A DNA stretch of 64,000 nucleotides from contig NZ_BMRN01000001.1 of the NCBI RefSeq assembly GCF_014648655.1, positions 310,001 through 374,000 of the forward strand, written 5' to 3'. Below, piece after piece: positions 35,172-42,900 of the stretch. Origin of the DNA: Streptomyces atratus (lineage in GTDB: Bacteria; Actinomycetota; Actinomycetes; Streptomycetales; Streptomycetaceae). A program made the position numbers and the translations under genes. Under the pieces are notes generated by a model, which had not been told where the DNA came from, searched no databases, and saw only the letters and a list, made by a program, of their open reading frames with translations. Each line of letters starts with the position of its first letter. Within the stretch, counting starts at the first letter, position 1.

Positions 35172-35852
35172 TCAGTTCCGGACCCGCAGGCGGTCGGTAC
35201 TGTCCTCGCTCGGCTGTACGACGACGATGCCCTGGCCGGAGAATGCCATCTGGTACGCCTCGCCACTGCCCCGCCCGATGAGCGAGGATGCCTTGAAGCT
35301 GCGCTTGCCCTTCACCTTGAGGTTCGGGGACCACGCCACGAGGGCGTCCGGGTCGACGTAGGTCTCGTCCTCGCCGCGTCCGCAGTCGACGACGATCGGT
35401 GTGCCGCGCGAGGTGATGGCGACCCAGCCGGTGCCCGAGATGCAGACGTTCCACAGGCCCTGGCCGGCGAACTTGGCGAGGCCCTTGACCCGCTCCACTC
35501 CCCAGGTGAGATGGCCGTCGAAGGCGAGGACGTTGGTGCCGTTGACCGAGAGGGAGTCGTTGTTGAGGTTGATGACGACCACATCGGCGCCGTAGTCGGC
35601 GAGGTAGAGCAGTCCGTCGCCGGAGCACTTCATGATCGGTGCGCCCTCGCCGGTGATCCACTGGGAGGCGATCTGGCGGACGGCGGGCGGGTTGGGTTCG
35701 TACTGGATGAAGCCCTCGTACGCGACCATCGAGCCGGTACGTGCGTAGAGGTCCTGGCCGGTGGCCATGGCGACCTTGAGCATCGTACGGCCGTGGTTCT
35801 CCATACGGGCCGTGACGGGGGTCGGGGCGTAGCCCGCGAGTTGCTGGTTCAT
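35172..35852 (-). CDS. AIM24-family protein, paralog 2
   Basis: 226 residues, the most compact of the three: YARTGSMVAYEGFIQYEP, IMKCSGDGLLYLADYG, VLAFDGHLTWGVERVKG, VCISGTGWVAITSRGTP, DPDALVAWSPNLKVK, AFSGQGIVVVQPSED. It starts 11 bases after the stop of the TerD-AIM24 fusion and is followed closely by paralog 1, so the three form an operon. Confidence 0.87.
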   Translation of the reverse strand: MNQQLAGYAPTPVTARMENHGRTMLKVAMATGQDLYARTGSMVAYEGFIQYEPNPPAVRQIASQWITGEGAPIMKCSGDGLLYLADYGADVVVINLNNDSLSVNGTNVLAFDGHLTWGVERVKGLAKFAGQGLWNVCISGTGWVAITSRGTPIVVDCGRGEDETYVDPDALVAWSPNLKVKGKRSFKASSLIGRGSGEAYQMAFSGQGIVVVQPSEDSTDRLRVRN

Positions 35853-35863
35853 GACGGGCTCCC

Positions 35864-37492
35864 TCAGACCTCGTAGGGCTGGACGACGATGAAGTTTCCG
35901 GGAGCGCCCCGGAACTGAAGGTTCACGGTCTCTCCGCTGTGTCCGGGGTACGCGTTGCGGCGCAGCCGGACCTGGCTGGAGATGATCACCTGGGACGCGG
36001 ACGACCAGGCCACGACGGCATTGCAGTCGGCGAAGGTGGTCGGGGTGACGGGCAGGACGACGGGGACGCCGTGGGTCTTGACGACGACCGTGCCGGTGCC
36101 CTGGAACTGCATGGTGAACAGGGCACCGCCGGGGATGCCGTGGCCCTCGATCCTGCGGACCTCGTACTGCAGCGACTCGTCGAAGGCGAGAACGTTCTCC
36201 GCCGAGACGCAGATGCCGTCGCCCTGCAGCTCGATGGCGTGCAGATGGGAACCGTCCTCAGCGAGGAAGACCTGTCCGCGGCCGGTGCAGCGCATCAGCT
36301 GCATTTCCTGGCCGGTGGAATTGCCGACGATACGGCCCGCGAAACCGGCACCCTTGTAGCCGAAGTCGACCTTGCCCTGGTACATCACCATGCTGCCCTG
36401 GCGGGCGAGCACGGGCGTACCGCCCATGGTGAGGTCGACCCGCATGAGCTGCTGGTTCTGCGGGGTCCAACGCTGCCCGGTGGCCGTCTCCTTGTACGGC
36501 TGGAGCGCGGCCTGAAGACCTGCCCCGGCCTGCGGCACGCCTTGCGGTACGCCCTGGGGCATACCCGGCGGCTGCATTCCGGGAGGTTGCTGGCCGTACG
36601 GAGCGGGGGCCTGCTGCCCGTACGGGGCGGCGGGCTGCTGGCCGGGGATCTGCCCGAACTGCGGCTGCTGGGGCGGCTGTCCCGGCTGCCCGTACGGAGC
36701 CGGAGCGGGGGCGGGTGGCGGCACCGTGCCACCGTGCGCTGCCATCGGGGCTGCCATCGTCGGCGCGGCATGCATCTGCTGCTGCAGCGTGGGGGCCGGG
36801 GCCTGAGCGGCCGGGGCGCCGAAGGACGGGGCCGGCTGCGGGGCTTGGGGTGCCTGCGGCGCTGCCGGGGCACCGAAGGACGGGACGGGCGCCGGTGCGG
36901 CTGCCTGGGCAGGCGGGGCGAACGACGGGGCGGCTGCCTGCGGCTGAGGTGCGACGGGCTCCTCCTCGGCGACCTCGCCGCCGAAGTTCTTCAGCAGCGC
37001 GTCGAGACCACCGTCGAAACCCTGGCCGACGGCGGCGAACCGCCAGACGTCCTTCAGGTAGAAGTCGCCCAGCATCACCGCACGCTCGGTGGTGAACTCC
37101 GAACCGTTGAAGGCGTACCTGACGACTTCCTCGCCACCCGCGACGATCCGGATGTACCCGGGGCCGACCTGGGACATCTGCCCGGCACCGTCGACCGTCG
37201 CCGTGAACGACAGCTTGTGGATGTTCGCCGGAATGCGGTCCAGAGTGACGCGGAACGACTCGGTGTCACCGGCCTGGGCGCCGAGGAGCTGAATGGACTC
37301 CTCGGGCGATTTAGGCTGATTGAAGAAGATGAAATACCGGTCGTCGGAAAGCTGCTCATTGGCATCGAGGCCGAAGCAGCTGATGTCAAAGGTCAGTCCG
37401 GGGCCGGCGATCTGCACACCTACGTACAGGTCCGTCCCCGGCGTGAGATCGCTGATCTTGGCCTTGTGGCCGCGCTGGAATTCCCTGGCCAT
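35864..37492 (-). CDS. TerD-AIM24 fusion protein
   Basis: 542 residues. Residues 1-~185 are a TerD domain (MAREFQRGHKAKISDLTPGT, FDISCFGLDANEQLSDDRYF, FNQPKSPEESIQLLG, AVMLGDFYLKDVWRFAAVGQ). Several TerD calcium-site features appear altered, for example FNQ where FYNN is usual. Residues ~185-335 are a Pro/Ala/Gln-rich linker with PYGQ units. Residues ~340-542 are an AIM24 domain (VLARQGSMVMYQGKVDFGY, QLMRCTGRGQVFLAEDG). First gene of the three-gene operon. TerD proteins in actinobacteria are linked to stress and to membrane-associated complexes. Confidence 0.88.
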   Translation of the reverse strand: MAREFQRGHKAKISDLTPGTDLYVGVQIAGPGLTFDISCFGLDANEQLSDDRYFIFFNQPKSPEESIQLLGAQAGDTESFRVTLDRIPANIHKLSFTATVDGAGQMSQVGPGYIRIVAGGEEVVRYAFNGSEFTTERAVMLGDFYLKDVWRFAAVGQGFDGGLDALLKNFGGEVAEEEPVAPQPQAAAPSFAPPAQAAAPAPVPSFGAPAAPQAPQAPQPAPSFGAPAAQAPAPTLQQQMHAAPTMAAPMAAHGGTVPPPAPAPAPYGQPGQPPQQPQFGQIPGQQPAAPYGQQAPAPYGQQPPGMQPPGMPQGVPQGVPQAGAGLQAALQPYKETATGQRWTPQNQQLMRVDLTMGGTPVLARQGSMVMYQGKVDFGYKGAGFAGRIVGNSTGQEMQLMRCTGRGQVFLAEDGSHLHAIELQGDGICVSAENVLAFDESLQYEVRRIEGHGIPGGALFTMQFQGTGTVVVKTHGVPVVLPVTPTTFADCNAVVAWSSASQVIISSQVRLRRNAYPGHSGETVNLQFRGAPGNFIVVQPYEV

Positions 37493-37599
37493 GCGTAACG
37501 ACCGTCCCCCATCCCGAATGTGAATGCGTCGCGCCAGGCTAACCGCAAACTCCGACATTGAGCTAAGTCGGTACACACCCGGTACAGAATCACCGAACG

Positions 37600-38223
37600 T
37601 CACTCGCCGCGCGCAGCAGGCAGATGCGGCAGCCGGTCGGCCGCCACCACCCCTTCGAGGTAGCCGCGAGCCCGCTCGGTCCGCGGGTACGCCTCCAGCA
37701 GCCGCCAGAATCGCGGACCATGACCGGGGACCAGCAGATGCGCGAGCTCATGGACGAGCACGTAGTCGACAACGTACTCAGGCATGCCCTGCAGCCGGTG
37801 CGACAGTCGGATGCTGCCCTCCGCCGGGGTGCAGGAACCCCATCGGGTGTTCTGATTGGTCACCCACCGCACCGACGCGGGTCTGGCCCGGTCCTGGAAA
37901 TACTGGGCGGACAACCGTTCGGCCCGCTCAGCGAGTTCGCTGTCGCCGAGGATGCGTTTGCTCTCCTGGGCCGCGAGTTTGTCGAGCATCACATTCACCC
38001 AGCGCTGCTCCTCGGCCTCCGACATCCGCGCGGGGATGAGCACGATGGTGCGGTCTCCCTCCCTGTACGCGGAGACCGTTCTGCTGCGGCGATTGCTCCT
38101 GCGGACCTCGACCGCGCTCGTTGCCGAGGCGCGGGGCGGACGGTCCGCAGCGCTGCGCGGATGGGTTCCGGCGCTGCGCGCGGGGGTCTCCCCGGCGAAA
38201 CCGGGTGACGGGTCGGCGGGCAC
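37600..38223 (-). CDS. YgjP-like zinc metallopeptidase
   Basis: 207 residues from a GTG. Zincin motif VHELAHLLVPGHGPRFWRLL (HExxH plus a third histidine downstream) and the strand TNQNTRWGSCTP typical of the YgjP/WLM group (related to SprT/Wss1). The N-terminal ~45 residues are Arg/Ser/Pro-rich and disordered. Upstream of the TerD-AIM24 operon on the same strand (107-base gap). A role in protein quality control or DNA-protein crosslink repair is possible from family relatives but unproven. Confidence 0.85.
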   Translation of the reverse strand: MPADPSPGFAGETPARSAGTHPRSAADRPPRASATSAVEVRRSNRRSRTVSAYREGDRTIVLIPARMSEAEEQRWVNVMLDKLAAQESKRILGDSELAERAERLSAQYFQDRARPASVRWVTNQNTRWGSCTPAEGSIRLSHRLQGMPEYVVDYVLVHELAHLLVPGHGPRFWRLLEAYPRTERARGYLEGVVAADRLPHLPAARGE

Positions 38224-38442
38224 GCCATGACGTTACCCGGTGCCAGTGGGGGAAGTCCCGCCTCCGGACGGTTCGCGCTCGATCCGCTCCACGGCATGCA
38301 CCATTTGAACGACTAATACCCCATGCCTGTGGATAACTTTCTGCACACTTCGACGCCGGCCTGCATTCTGACAACGGATCTCGCGGAGATCCGGGCCACA
38401 GCCCACGCACAGAGATCATGGAACACAGACCGGGGGAACACC

Positions 38443-39588
38443 GTGTATCCGATGTTGAAGCCCGCACTGCGCCGCGCATGGCGCGGCCGGGGCACCGTGC
38501 AATTCGGGGTGACCCCCGCTCATGCGGTGAAGCTCAGTCCGATGGATATCGCAACGGGCTGTTTTCTGGAACTGCTCGACGGTACGCGCGGCCTGCCACT
38601 GCTGCGCGAGGAAGCCCGTGCGTTGGATCTGTCGGACCTTCAAGTGGACACATTGGTTAGCCGATTGACGGATGCGGGCCTGATCGACGATGTGCGGGCC
38701 GTCGGCTCGGAGGCCGATGCGTTACGGAACCGACCCGGCGCCCTGGAGCGGCACCGCCCCGACCTGGCGTCGCTCTCCGTCGTCCATCCCGAGCCGGGCG
38801 GCGGGATGCGGCGACTGGCGGCCCGCCGGGCGATGCGGGTCCAGGTGCGGGGTGCCGGCCGGGTCGGTGCCGCGGTCGCGGCGGTGCTGTCCGGATCCGG
38901 CGTGGGCCGGGTGGAGGTTCTGGACGGCGGGTGCACCGAGCCGTGGGACGTCTCACCCGGCGGGCTTCCACCGGCTGCCGTCGGGGAGCGCAGGGACACC
39001 GCCGCCCGGCAGTTGGTGCGCAGGTCCGCCGCAGGTTCGGCTCCCCGGGCATCGGAGACGGCGGGTTCCTCGGCGGGTGGTGAGCCGGGACTGTCACTGA
39101 TCGTGGTCGCCCCTCGCGACGGCCTAGGTGTGTACGCCCCCGACCCGCGTCCGGCCGAACCGTGGATCGCTTCGGGGACTCCCCATCTCTATGCCGGAGT
39201 GATGGAGGCGACGGGAGTCGTCGGTCCCCTGGTCCTGCCCGGGGGTACGGCGTGCGCGGGATGTCTGGCGCTGGAGCGTGCGGACCGGGATGAGCAGTGG
39301 CCCAGGATGCTGTCTCAGTGGCAGTCCGGGCGGCGCACCGCCGTGCAGGCCTGTGACCTGGGGCTGGCGACTGCGGTGGCCGGTCTGGCGGCCGCCCACG
39401 CACTGTCCTTTCTGGACGGGGAGCTGCCCGCCAGTACGGGGACCCGCTGGGAGGCCGCGCTGCCGCTGTTGGACTGGCGGTCCGAGCGGATCGGAGCGCA
39501 CCTCGGCTGTTCCTGCGGAGCGGCTGGGCACACTGAGGGGGAGCGCGTCTCCGGGGTCGAAGCGGCGCACGACACAATGGCCGGGTAA
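38443..39588 (+). CDS. Orphan ThiF/TOMM cyclodehydratase E1-like protein
   Basis: 381 residues from GTG 38443 with a G-rich ribosome site. Residues ~20-90 resemble a winged-helix leader-peptide-binding domain (TVQFGVTPAHAVKLSPMD). Then a Rossmann-like segment MRVQVRGAGRVGAAVAAVL with VEVLDGG, and a CAGCLALERAD / HLGCSCGAAG cysteine set that could hold zinc. The adenylation signature of true E1 enzymes (NLxRQ and the catalytic lysine) is not visible. No YcaO, dehydrogenase or precursor-peptide gene is nearby. It is followed 41 bases later by the UbiB kinase. Probably a core-genome protein repurposed from, or ancestral to, RiPP partner proteins. Confidence 0.72.
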   Translation: MYPMLKPALRRAWRGRGTVQFGVTPAHAVKLSPMDIATGCFLELLDGTRGLPLLREEARALDLSDLQVDTLVSRLTDAGLIDDVRAVGSEADALRNRPGALERHRPDLASLSVVHPEPGGGMRRLAARRAMRVQVRGAGRVGAAVAAVLSGSGVGRVEVLDGGCTEPWDVSPGGLPPAAVGERRDTAARQLVRRSAAGSAPRASETAGSSAGGEPGLSLIVVAPRDGLGVYAPDPRPAEPWIASGTPHLYAGVMEATGVVGPLVLPGGTACAGCLALERADRDEQWPRMLSQWQSGRRTAVQACDLGLATAVAGLAAAHALSFLDGELPASTGTRWEAALPLLDWRSERIGAHLGCSCGAAGHTEGERVSGVEAAHDTMAG

Positions 39589-39629
39589 CCGCCGCACGCG
39601 GTACGGCAGTCTGGGATTTGGAGGGGCTC

Positions 39630-41015
39630 ATGTCTGATCTTCCCCGGAAAGCGGTCACCCGTACCGCCAAGTTGGCCGCCCTGCCACTGGGGTTGGCCGG
39701 CCGCGCGACGTGGGGTCTGGGCAAGCGGATCGGCGGCAAGTCGGCGGAGTTGGTCGCCCGGGAGGTGCAGCAGCGCACTGCGGATCAGCTCTTCAAGGTC
39801 CTGGGCGAGTTGAAGGGCGGGGCGATGAAGCTGGGGCAGGCCCTGTCCGTCTTCGAGTCGGCGCTGCCCGAGGAGGTCGCCGGACCGTACAGGGCGGCGC
39901 TCACCAAACTGCAGGAAGCCGCACCTCCCATGCCCAGCGGCACCGTGCACGCGGTGCTGGAGGAGCGGCTCGGCGAGGACTGGCGGGAGCTGTTCCTCGA
40001 ATTCGAGGACAAGCCATCGGCCGCCGCATCGATCGGTCAGGTGCACCGGGCGGTGTGGCACGACGGGCGGGAAGTCGCGGTGAAGGTGCAGTATCCGGGC
40101 GCCGGAGAGGCGCTGCTCTCGGATCTGACCCAACTCAGCAGGTTCGCCCGGTTGCTCGGTCCGTTGATCCCCGGAATGGACATCAAGCCGCTCATCACGG
40201 AGCTGCGCAACCGGGTCTCGGAGGAGCTGGACTACGAGCAGGAAGCACGGTCGCAGCGGGGCCACGCCGAGGAGTTCGCGGCCGACCCTGATGTGGTGAT
40301 CCCCGGTGTGGTCCACCAGTCCGACCAGGTGCTGGTGACGGAGTGGTTGGACGGCGTTCCGATGGCCGACGTGATCGCGGAGGGCACGCAGGAGCAGCGG
40401 GACCGGGCAGGCCAGTTGCTGGCGCGCTTTCTCTTCTCGGGCCCCGCGCGCACCGGGCTGCTGCACGCGGACCCCCATCCGGGCAACTTCCGGCTGCTGC
40501 CCCCGGAGGGCGAGGCCGGACAATGGCGGCTAGGAGTGCTGGACTTCGGCACGGTTGACCGGCTGCCGGGTGGTTTGCCGCAGCCGATCGGGGACTCCCT
40601 GCGGCTGACGCTGTCGGGTGATGCGGATGCGGTGTACGAACTGTTGCGCGAGGAAGGGTTCGTCAAGGATTCGATCGACCTCGACCCGGTTGCGGTGCTC
40701 GACTATCTCCTCCCGATCATCGAACCGGCACAGGTGGAGGAGTTCACCTTCACCCGGAGCTGGATGCGCAATCAGGCGGCCCGGATTGCGGATCCCCGCT
40801 CCCCCGCTCATCAGCTCGGCAAGCAGCTGAATCTGCCGCCCGCCTATCTGCTGATACACCGGGTGACGCTGAGCACGATCGGGGTGCTGTGCCAGCTGGG
40901 TGCGGCAGTACGACTGCGTGACGAACTGGAGTCCTGGGTGCCGGGTTTCCTGACGGAGGATGAGCAGGAGTCCGTGGTACAGGAGTTGGCGGGCGAAGCG
41001 CCCGCCGGCGCCTAG
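39630..41015 (+). CDS. ABC1/UbiB-family atypical kinase (AarF-like)
   Basis: 461 residues. Family hallmarks: GGAMKLGQALSVFES (KxGQ helix), AAASIGQVHRAVW (A-rich loop), VAVKVQYPG (lysine), ELDYEQEA, HADPHPGNFRLLP (catalytic loop) and VLDFGTVDRLP. UbiB proteins support quinone synthesis or lipid traffic through ATPase activity. GGAGGGG just before ATG 39630; the TTG at 39618 is an unlikely earlier start. No C-terminal membrane helices are evident. Likely one transcription unit with the E1-like gene. Confidence 0.9.
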   Translation: MSDLPRKAVTRTAKLAALPLGLAGRATWGLGKRIGGKSAELVAREVQQRTADQLFKVLGELKGGAMKLGQALSVFESALPEEVAGPYRAALTKLQEAAPPMPSGTVHAVLEERLGEDWRELFLEFEDKPSAAASIGQVHRAVWHDGREVAVKVQYPGAGEALLSDLTQLSRFARLLGPLIPGMDIKPLITELRNRVSEELDYEQEARSQRGHAEEFAADPDVVIPGVVHQSDQVLVTEWLDGVPMADVIAEGTQEQRDRAGQLLARFLFSGPARTGLLHADPHPGNFRLLPPEGEAGQWRLGVLDFGTVDRLPGGLPQPIGDSLRLTLSGDADAVYELLREEGFVKDSIDLDPVAVLDYLLPIIEPAQVEEFTFTRSWMRNQAARIADPRSPAHQLGKQLNLPPAYLLIHRVTLSTIGVLCQLGAAVRLRDELESWVPGFLTEDEQESVVQELAGEAPAGA

Positions 41016-41113
41016 GGCAGTCTTCGAGCCTCCGGGACCGGGCCCGAGTTGCACTTACGCCCCGGAGCGTCGCGCCCTCGGGCCATCGTGCCCTGGCGGC
41101 ACCACCGGGGGCG

Positions 41114-41329
41114 TCACCACCAGGCAGAGTCGAGACGGCTCTCGATCGCCCTGATATGAGTGCGGGCGCACTCTTCGCAGAAGTACTGGTGTCTGCCGCT
41201 CTCCACGGAGCAGATCCAGGTCGGCGGTGCGCTCTCGCCGTCGGCGGAGGTACCGCACAGGGCACAGACGACCACGTCGGCGTCCCTGTGCGCGGGTTGC
41301 TGATTCCGGTGATGAGTCTCCTCGTCCAC
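41114..41329 (-). CDS. Small CxxC zinc-binding protein, 71 residues
   Basis: Conserved-looking small protein with two CxxC pairs, VVCALCGTSADGE and YFCEECARTH, and a histidine-rich start (ETHHRNQQPAHRDAD). It probably forms one zinc ribbon. The GTG at 41329 is my choice of start; the frame is open further upstream. No recognised family. Lies downstream of a terminator and convergent with the UbiB gene. Confidence 0.6.
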   Translation of the reverse strand: MDEETHHRNQQPAHRDADVVVCALCGTSADGESAPPTWICSVESGRHQYFCEECARTHIRAIESRLDSAWW

Positions 41330-41394
41330 CTCGTGACGATAACTCCGTCGCTGCCGCGCCGCGCGGCACCACACAGCACGACCGCACAGCACGA

Positions 41395-41428
41395 CCGCGG
41401 GGCCGGCCCGTTCGGACCGGCCCCGCGG
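41395..41428 (-). terminator. 12-bp hairpin terminator
   Basis: CCGCGGGGCCGG (41395-41406) pairs with CCGGCCCCGCGG (41417-41428). It lies downstream of the small basic gene at 41509 on the minus strand. A 13-base direct repeat (ACAGCACGACCGC, twice) abuts its left side. Confidence 0.7.
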
Positions 41429-41508
41429 AAGGGGTACTGGCTATGGGTACTGATTGCTGCTGGGCAGAGCGGCTGCCCGGCAGCGGGTGCTGCTGGTGTT
41501 CGGCCTGA

Positions 41509-41772
41509 CTAGTGCATGACCGCCATGGCCAGCGCACGGCGGGCGCGCATCGAGGCGCGCTCGGCCCGGCGCTGCATCCGGCGCGCGGCGACCAGGCGCA
41601 CGGCCTGGCGTTGCGCGTCGGCTTCCCTCAGGCGGTCGTGCATATGAGCACGAGCCAGGGCTTCTGGGATGAGTTGCATCTCGCGGGTCCTGTTCTGACG
41701 CGAGTCGTTCGCGCCGATGATCGTGACGTTCGGTGTTGCGGAGCCGACAGGCTCATTCGTGGGGACGGACAT
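41509..41772 (-). CDS. Small basic helical protein, 87 residues
   Basis: No known family. From ATG 41772 the product starts MSVPTNEPVGSATPNVTIIG and ends in a long Arg/Ala-rich helix (MQLIPEALARAHMHDRLREA; RRMQRRAERASMRARRALAM). A shorter form from ATG 41679 (MQLIPEALARA) would keep just the helix. The basic amphipathic helix could bind nucleic acid or membrane. Immediately downstream of wblC. Confidence 0.55.
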   Translation of the reverse strand: MSVPTNEPVGSATPNVTIIGANDSRQNRTREMQLIPEALARAHMHDRLREADAQRQAVRLVAARRMQRRAERASMRARRALAMAVMH

Positions 41773-41864
41773 TGGTGCCTGATTTCGGGGATCGTGGGTG
41801 TGGGGGCGGTCGATGGTTCCGATGCGCTTCATGGGCTTGGGGGCCGTGACCCCCAGTCCGGCGG

Positions 41865-42233
41865 TCACGCCGCGACCGGGTTCTTGCGCGGACGACCACG
41901 CGGCCGCTTGCGAGCAACGACAACGCCCTGGATGAAGAGCTCGCCACCCCAGACGCCCCACGGCTCGCGACGCTCCTTGGCGCCGGCGAGGCAGGCCTCG
42001 ACGAGCGGGCAGGTGCGGCAGAGGGACTTGGCGTACTCGACGTCGGCCGGCGACTCGGCGAAGAAGACCTCCGGGTCGTAGGAACGGCAGGGGACGGGCA
42101 CGCCGAGGTTCTCGATGGCGTCGTCGAGCGCGGTGAGCGCAGTGAGGGGGATCAAGGTGGAGTCCTCCGTGAGGCCGGGCGGCAGGATCGTTTCGGAAGG
42201 CGGTACGGACGGGGCGTGCGCTTCGAGTTGCAC
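41865..42233 (-). CDS. wblC: WhiB-family iron-sulfur regulator WblC/WhiB7
   Basis: 122 residues from a GTG. The four iron-sulfur cysteines are in VPCRSYDPE, SLCRTCPLVEAC; the WhiB signature GVWGGELF follows; the C-terminal AT-hook is RKRPRGRPRKNP. The AT-hook identifies the WhiB7/WblC branch, which binds the vegetative sigma factor and AT-rich sequence upstream of -35 elements to switch on resistance to ribosome-targeting antibiotics. Location directly downstream of uvrD2 is the conserved actinobacterial position. The transcript carries a long leader with an ORF and an intrinsic terminator, described separately. Confidence 0.95.
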   Translation of the reverse strand: MQLEAHAPSVPPSETILPPGLTEDSTLIPLTALTALDDAIENLGVPVPCRSYDPEVFFAESPADVEYAKSLCRTCPLVEACLAGAKERREPWGVWGGELFIQGVVVARKRPRGRPRKNPVAA

Positions 42234-42337
42234 GGTGGGTGGTGTCCTCGTCTGGTCGTTCCGGCCTGTTGGCCGGGGGCGGCTGGTACCGGGTGTTGCT
42301 TGTCCCGAGGCTCCTTCGCGCTGTCTCGTCCGTTTGG

Positions 42338-42382
42338 ACAAAACAAAAGGGCCGCGGATCCCGAGTGGGGTTCCGCGGCCCT
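42338..42382 (-). terminator. Intrinsic terminator (attenuator) in the wblC leader
   Basis: On the minus strand AGGGCCGCGGA (42382-42372) pairs with TCCGCGGCCCT (42358-42348), and TTTTGTTTTGT follows directly. A true U-tract is rare in Streptomyces terminators. It stands ~105 bases before the wblC start and ~24 bases after the leader ORF stop, the layout expected for transcription attenuation. Confidence 0.85.
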
Positions 42383-42405
42383 GAAGGCGCCGGCCTGATT
42401 CTGAA

Positions 42406-42735
42406 TCAGGCTGGATCACTCCAGGGTTCAGGCCCACGGAAGGCCCACATCGTGTGGTGCATCGTCTGCTTGGCGCCGGATTCCGCTCCTGCACCGACGG
42501 CCGCAAAGGCATAGGCCTGGGCCTGTCCCTTCGCTACTGCTGCTGCCGGTGCCTGGGTCGGTCGCTCATTGCGCTCCCGCACGGGGAGGTTCGACAGGGA
42601 CAGCGGGCTGACGCCGGAAATGACGGACAGACCGGTGCCACGCAGCGAGAACTCCGAAGAGCGGGCGAGGCCGAGCGAGCAGGCGGAGACGACCGAGAGA
42701 TCGGTCATTTTGTTGGTCTCAATGATGCTGATCAC
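42406..42735 (-). CDS. Leader ORF upstream of wblC, 109 codons
   Basis: From GTG 42735, preceded by AGGAGG 8 bases upstream, to TGA at 42406. The product begins MISIIETNKMTDLSVVSACS and ends MWAFRGPEPWSDPA; it has no recognised domain. The middle is Ser/Leu-rich, then Ala/Gln-rich. It lies wholly in the wblC transcript leader and ends just before the attenuator hairpin. It could be a regulatory leader peptide whose translation controls the terminator, or a small protein in its own right. Upstream ORFs are known to control whiB7 in mycobacteria. Confidence 0.65.
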   Translation of the reverse strand: MISIIETNKMTDLSVVSACSLGLARSSEFSLRGTGLSVISGVSPLSLSNLPVRERNERPTQAPAAAVAKGQAQAYAFAAVGAGAESGAKQTMHHTMWAFRGPEPWSDPA

Positions 42736-42847
42736 TTCAATCGCCTCCTCTCGGCGTCTCGGGGGGACCGGCGGGCCGGTCCTGCGTATTCGGATAAGTA
42801 CAGCACAGGACCAGGGCTTCAGAGAAGCCGCTGTTCCCGTGGTTAAG

Positions 42848-42887
42848 AACCTATGGTGATGACTGGGGCGGGCGCAAACTATTTTTT
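42848..42887 (-). promoter_or_regulatory. wblC promoter with AT-rich WhiB7-type element
   Basis: Minus strand TTGCGC (42872-42877), 18-base spacer, TAGGTT (42848-42853). The bases just before -35 (42878-42887) are AAAAAATAGT, the A/T block that WhiB7/WblC AT-hooks contact in autoregulated promoters. Transcription would begin near 42841, giving a leader of about 600 bases. Confidence 0.7.
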
Positions 42888-42900
42888 CGACGAGTTTTTC

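Noticed and set aside
35864..37492. Tellurite-resistance operon
   Set aside because: Only one TerD domain, no TerC/TerB/TerZ neighbours, and AIM24 partners instead; resistance annotation would be misleading.
38443..41015. RiPP (azole-peptide) biosynthetic cluster around the E1-like gene
   Set aside because: No YcaO, dehydrogenase, protease/exporter set or Cys/Ser/Thr-rich precursor peptide within reach; neighbours are core genes.
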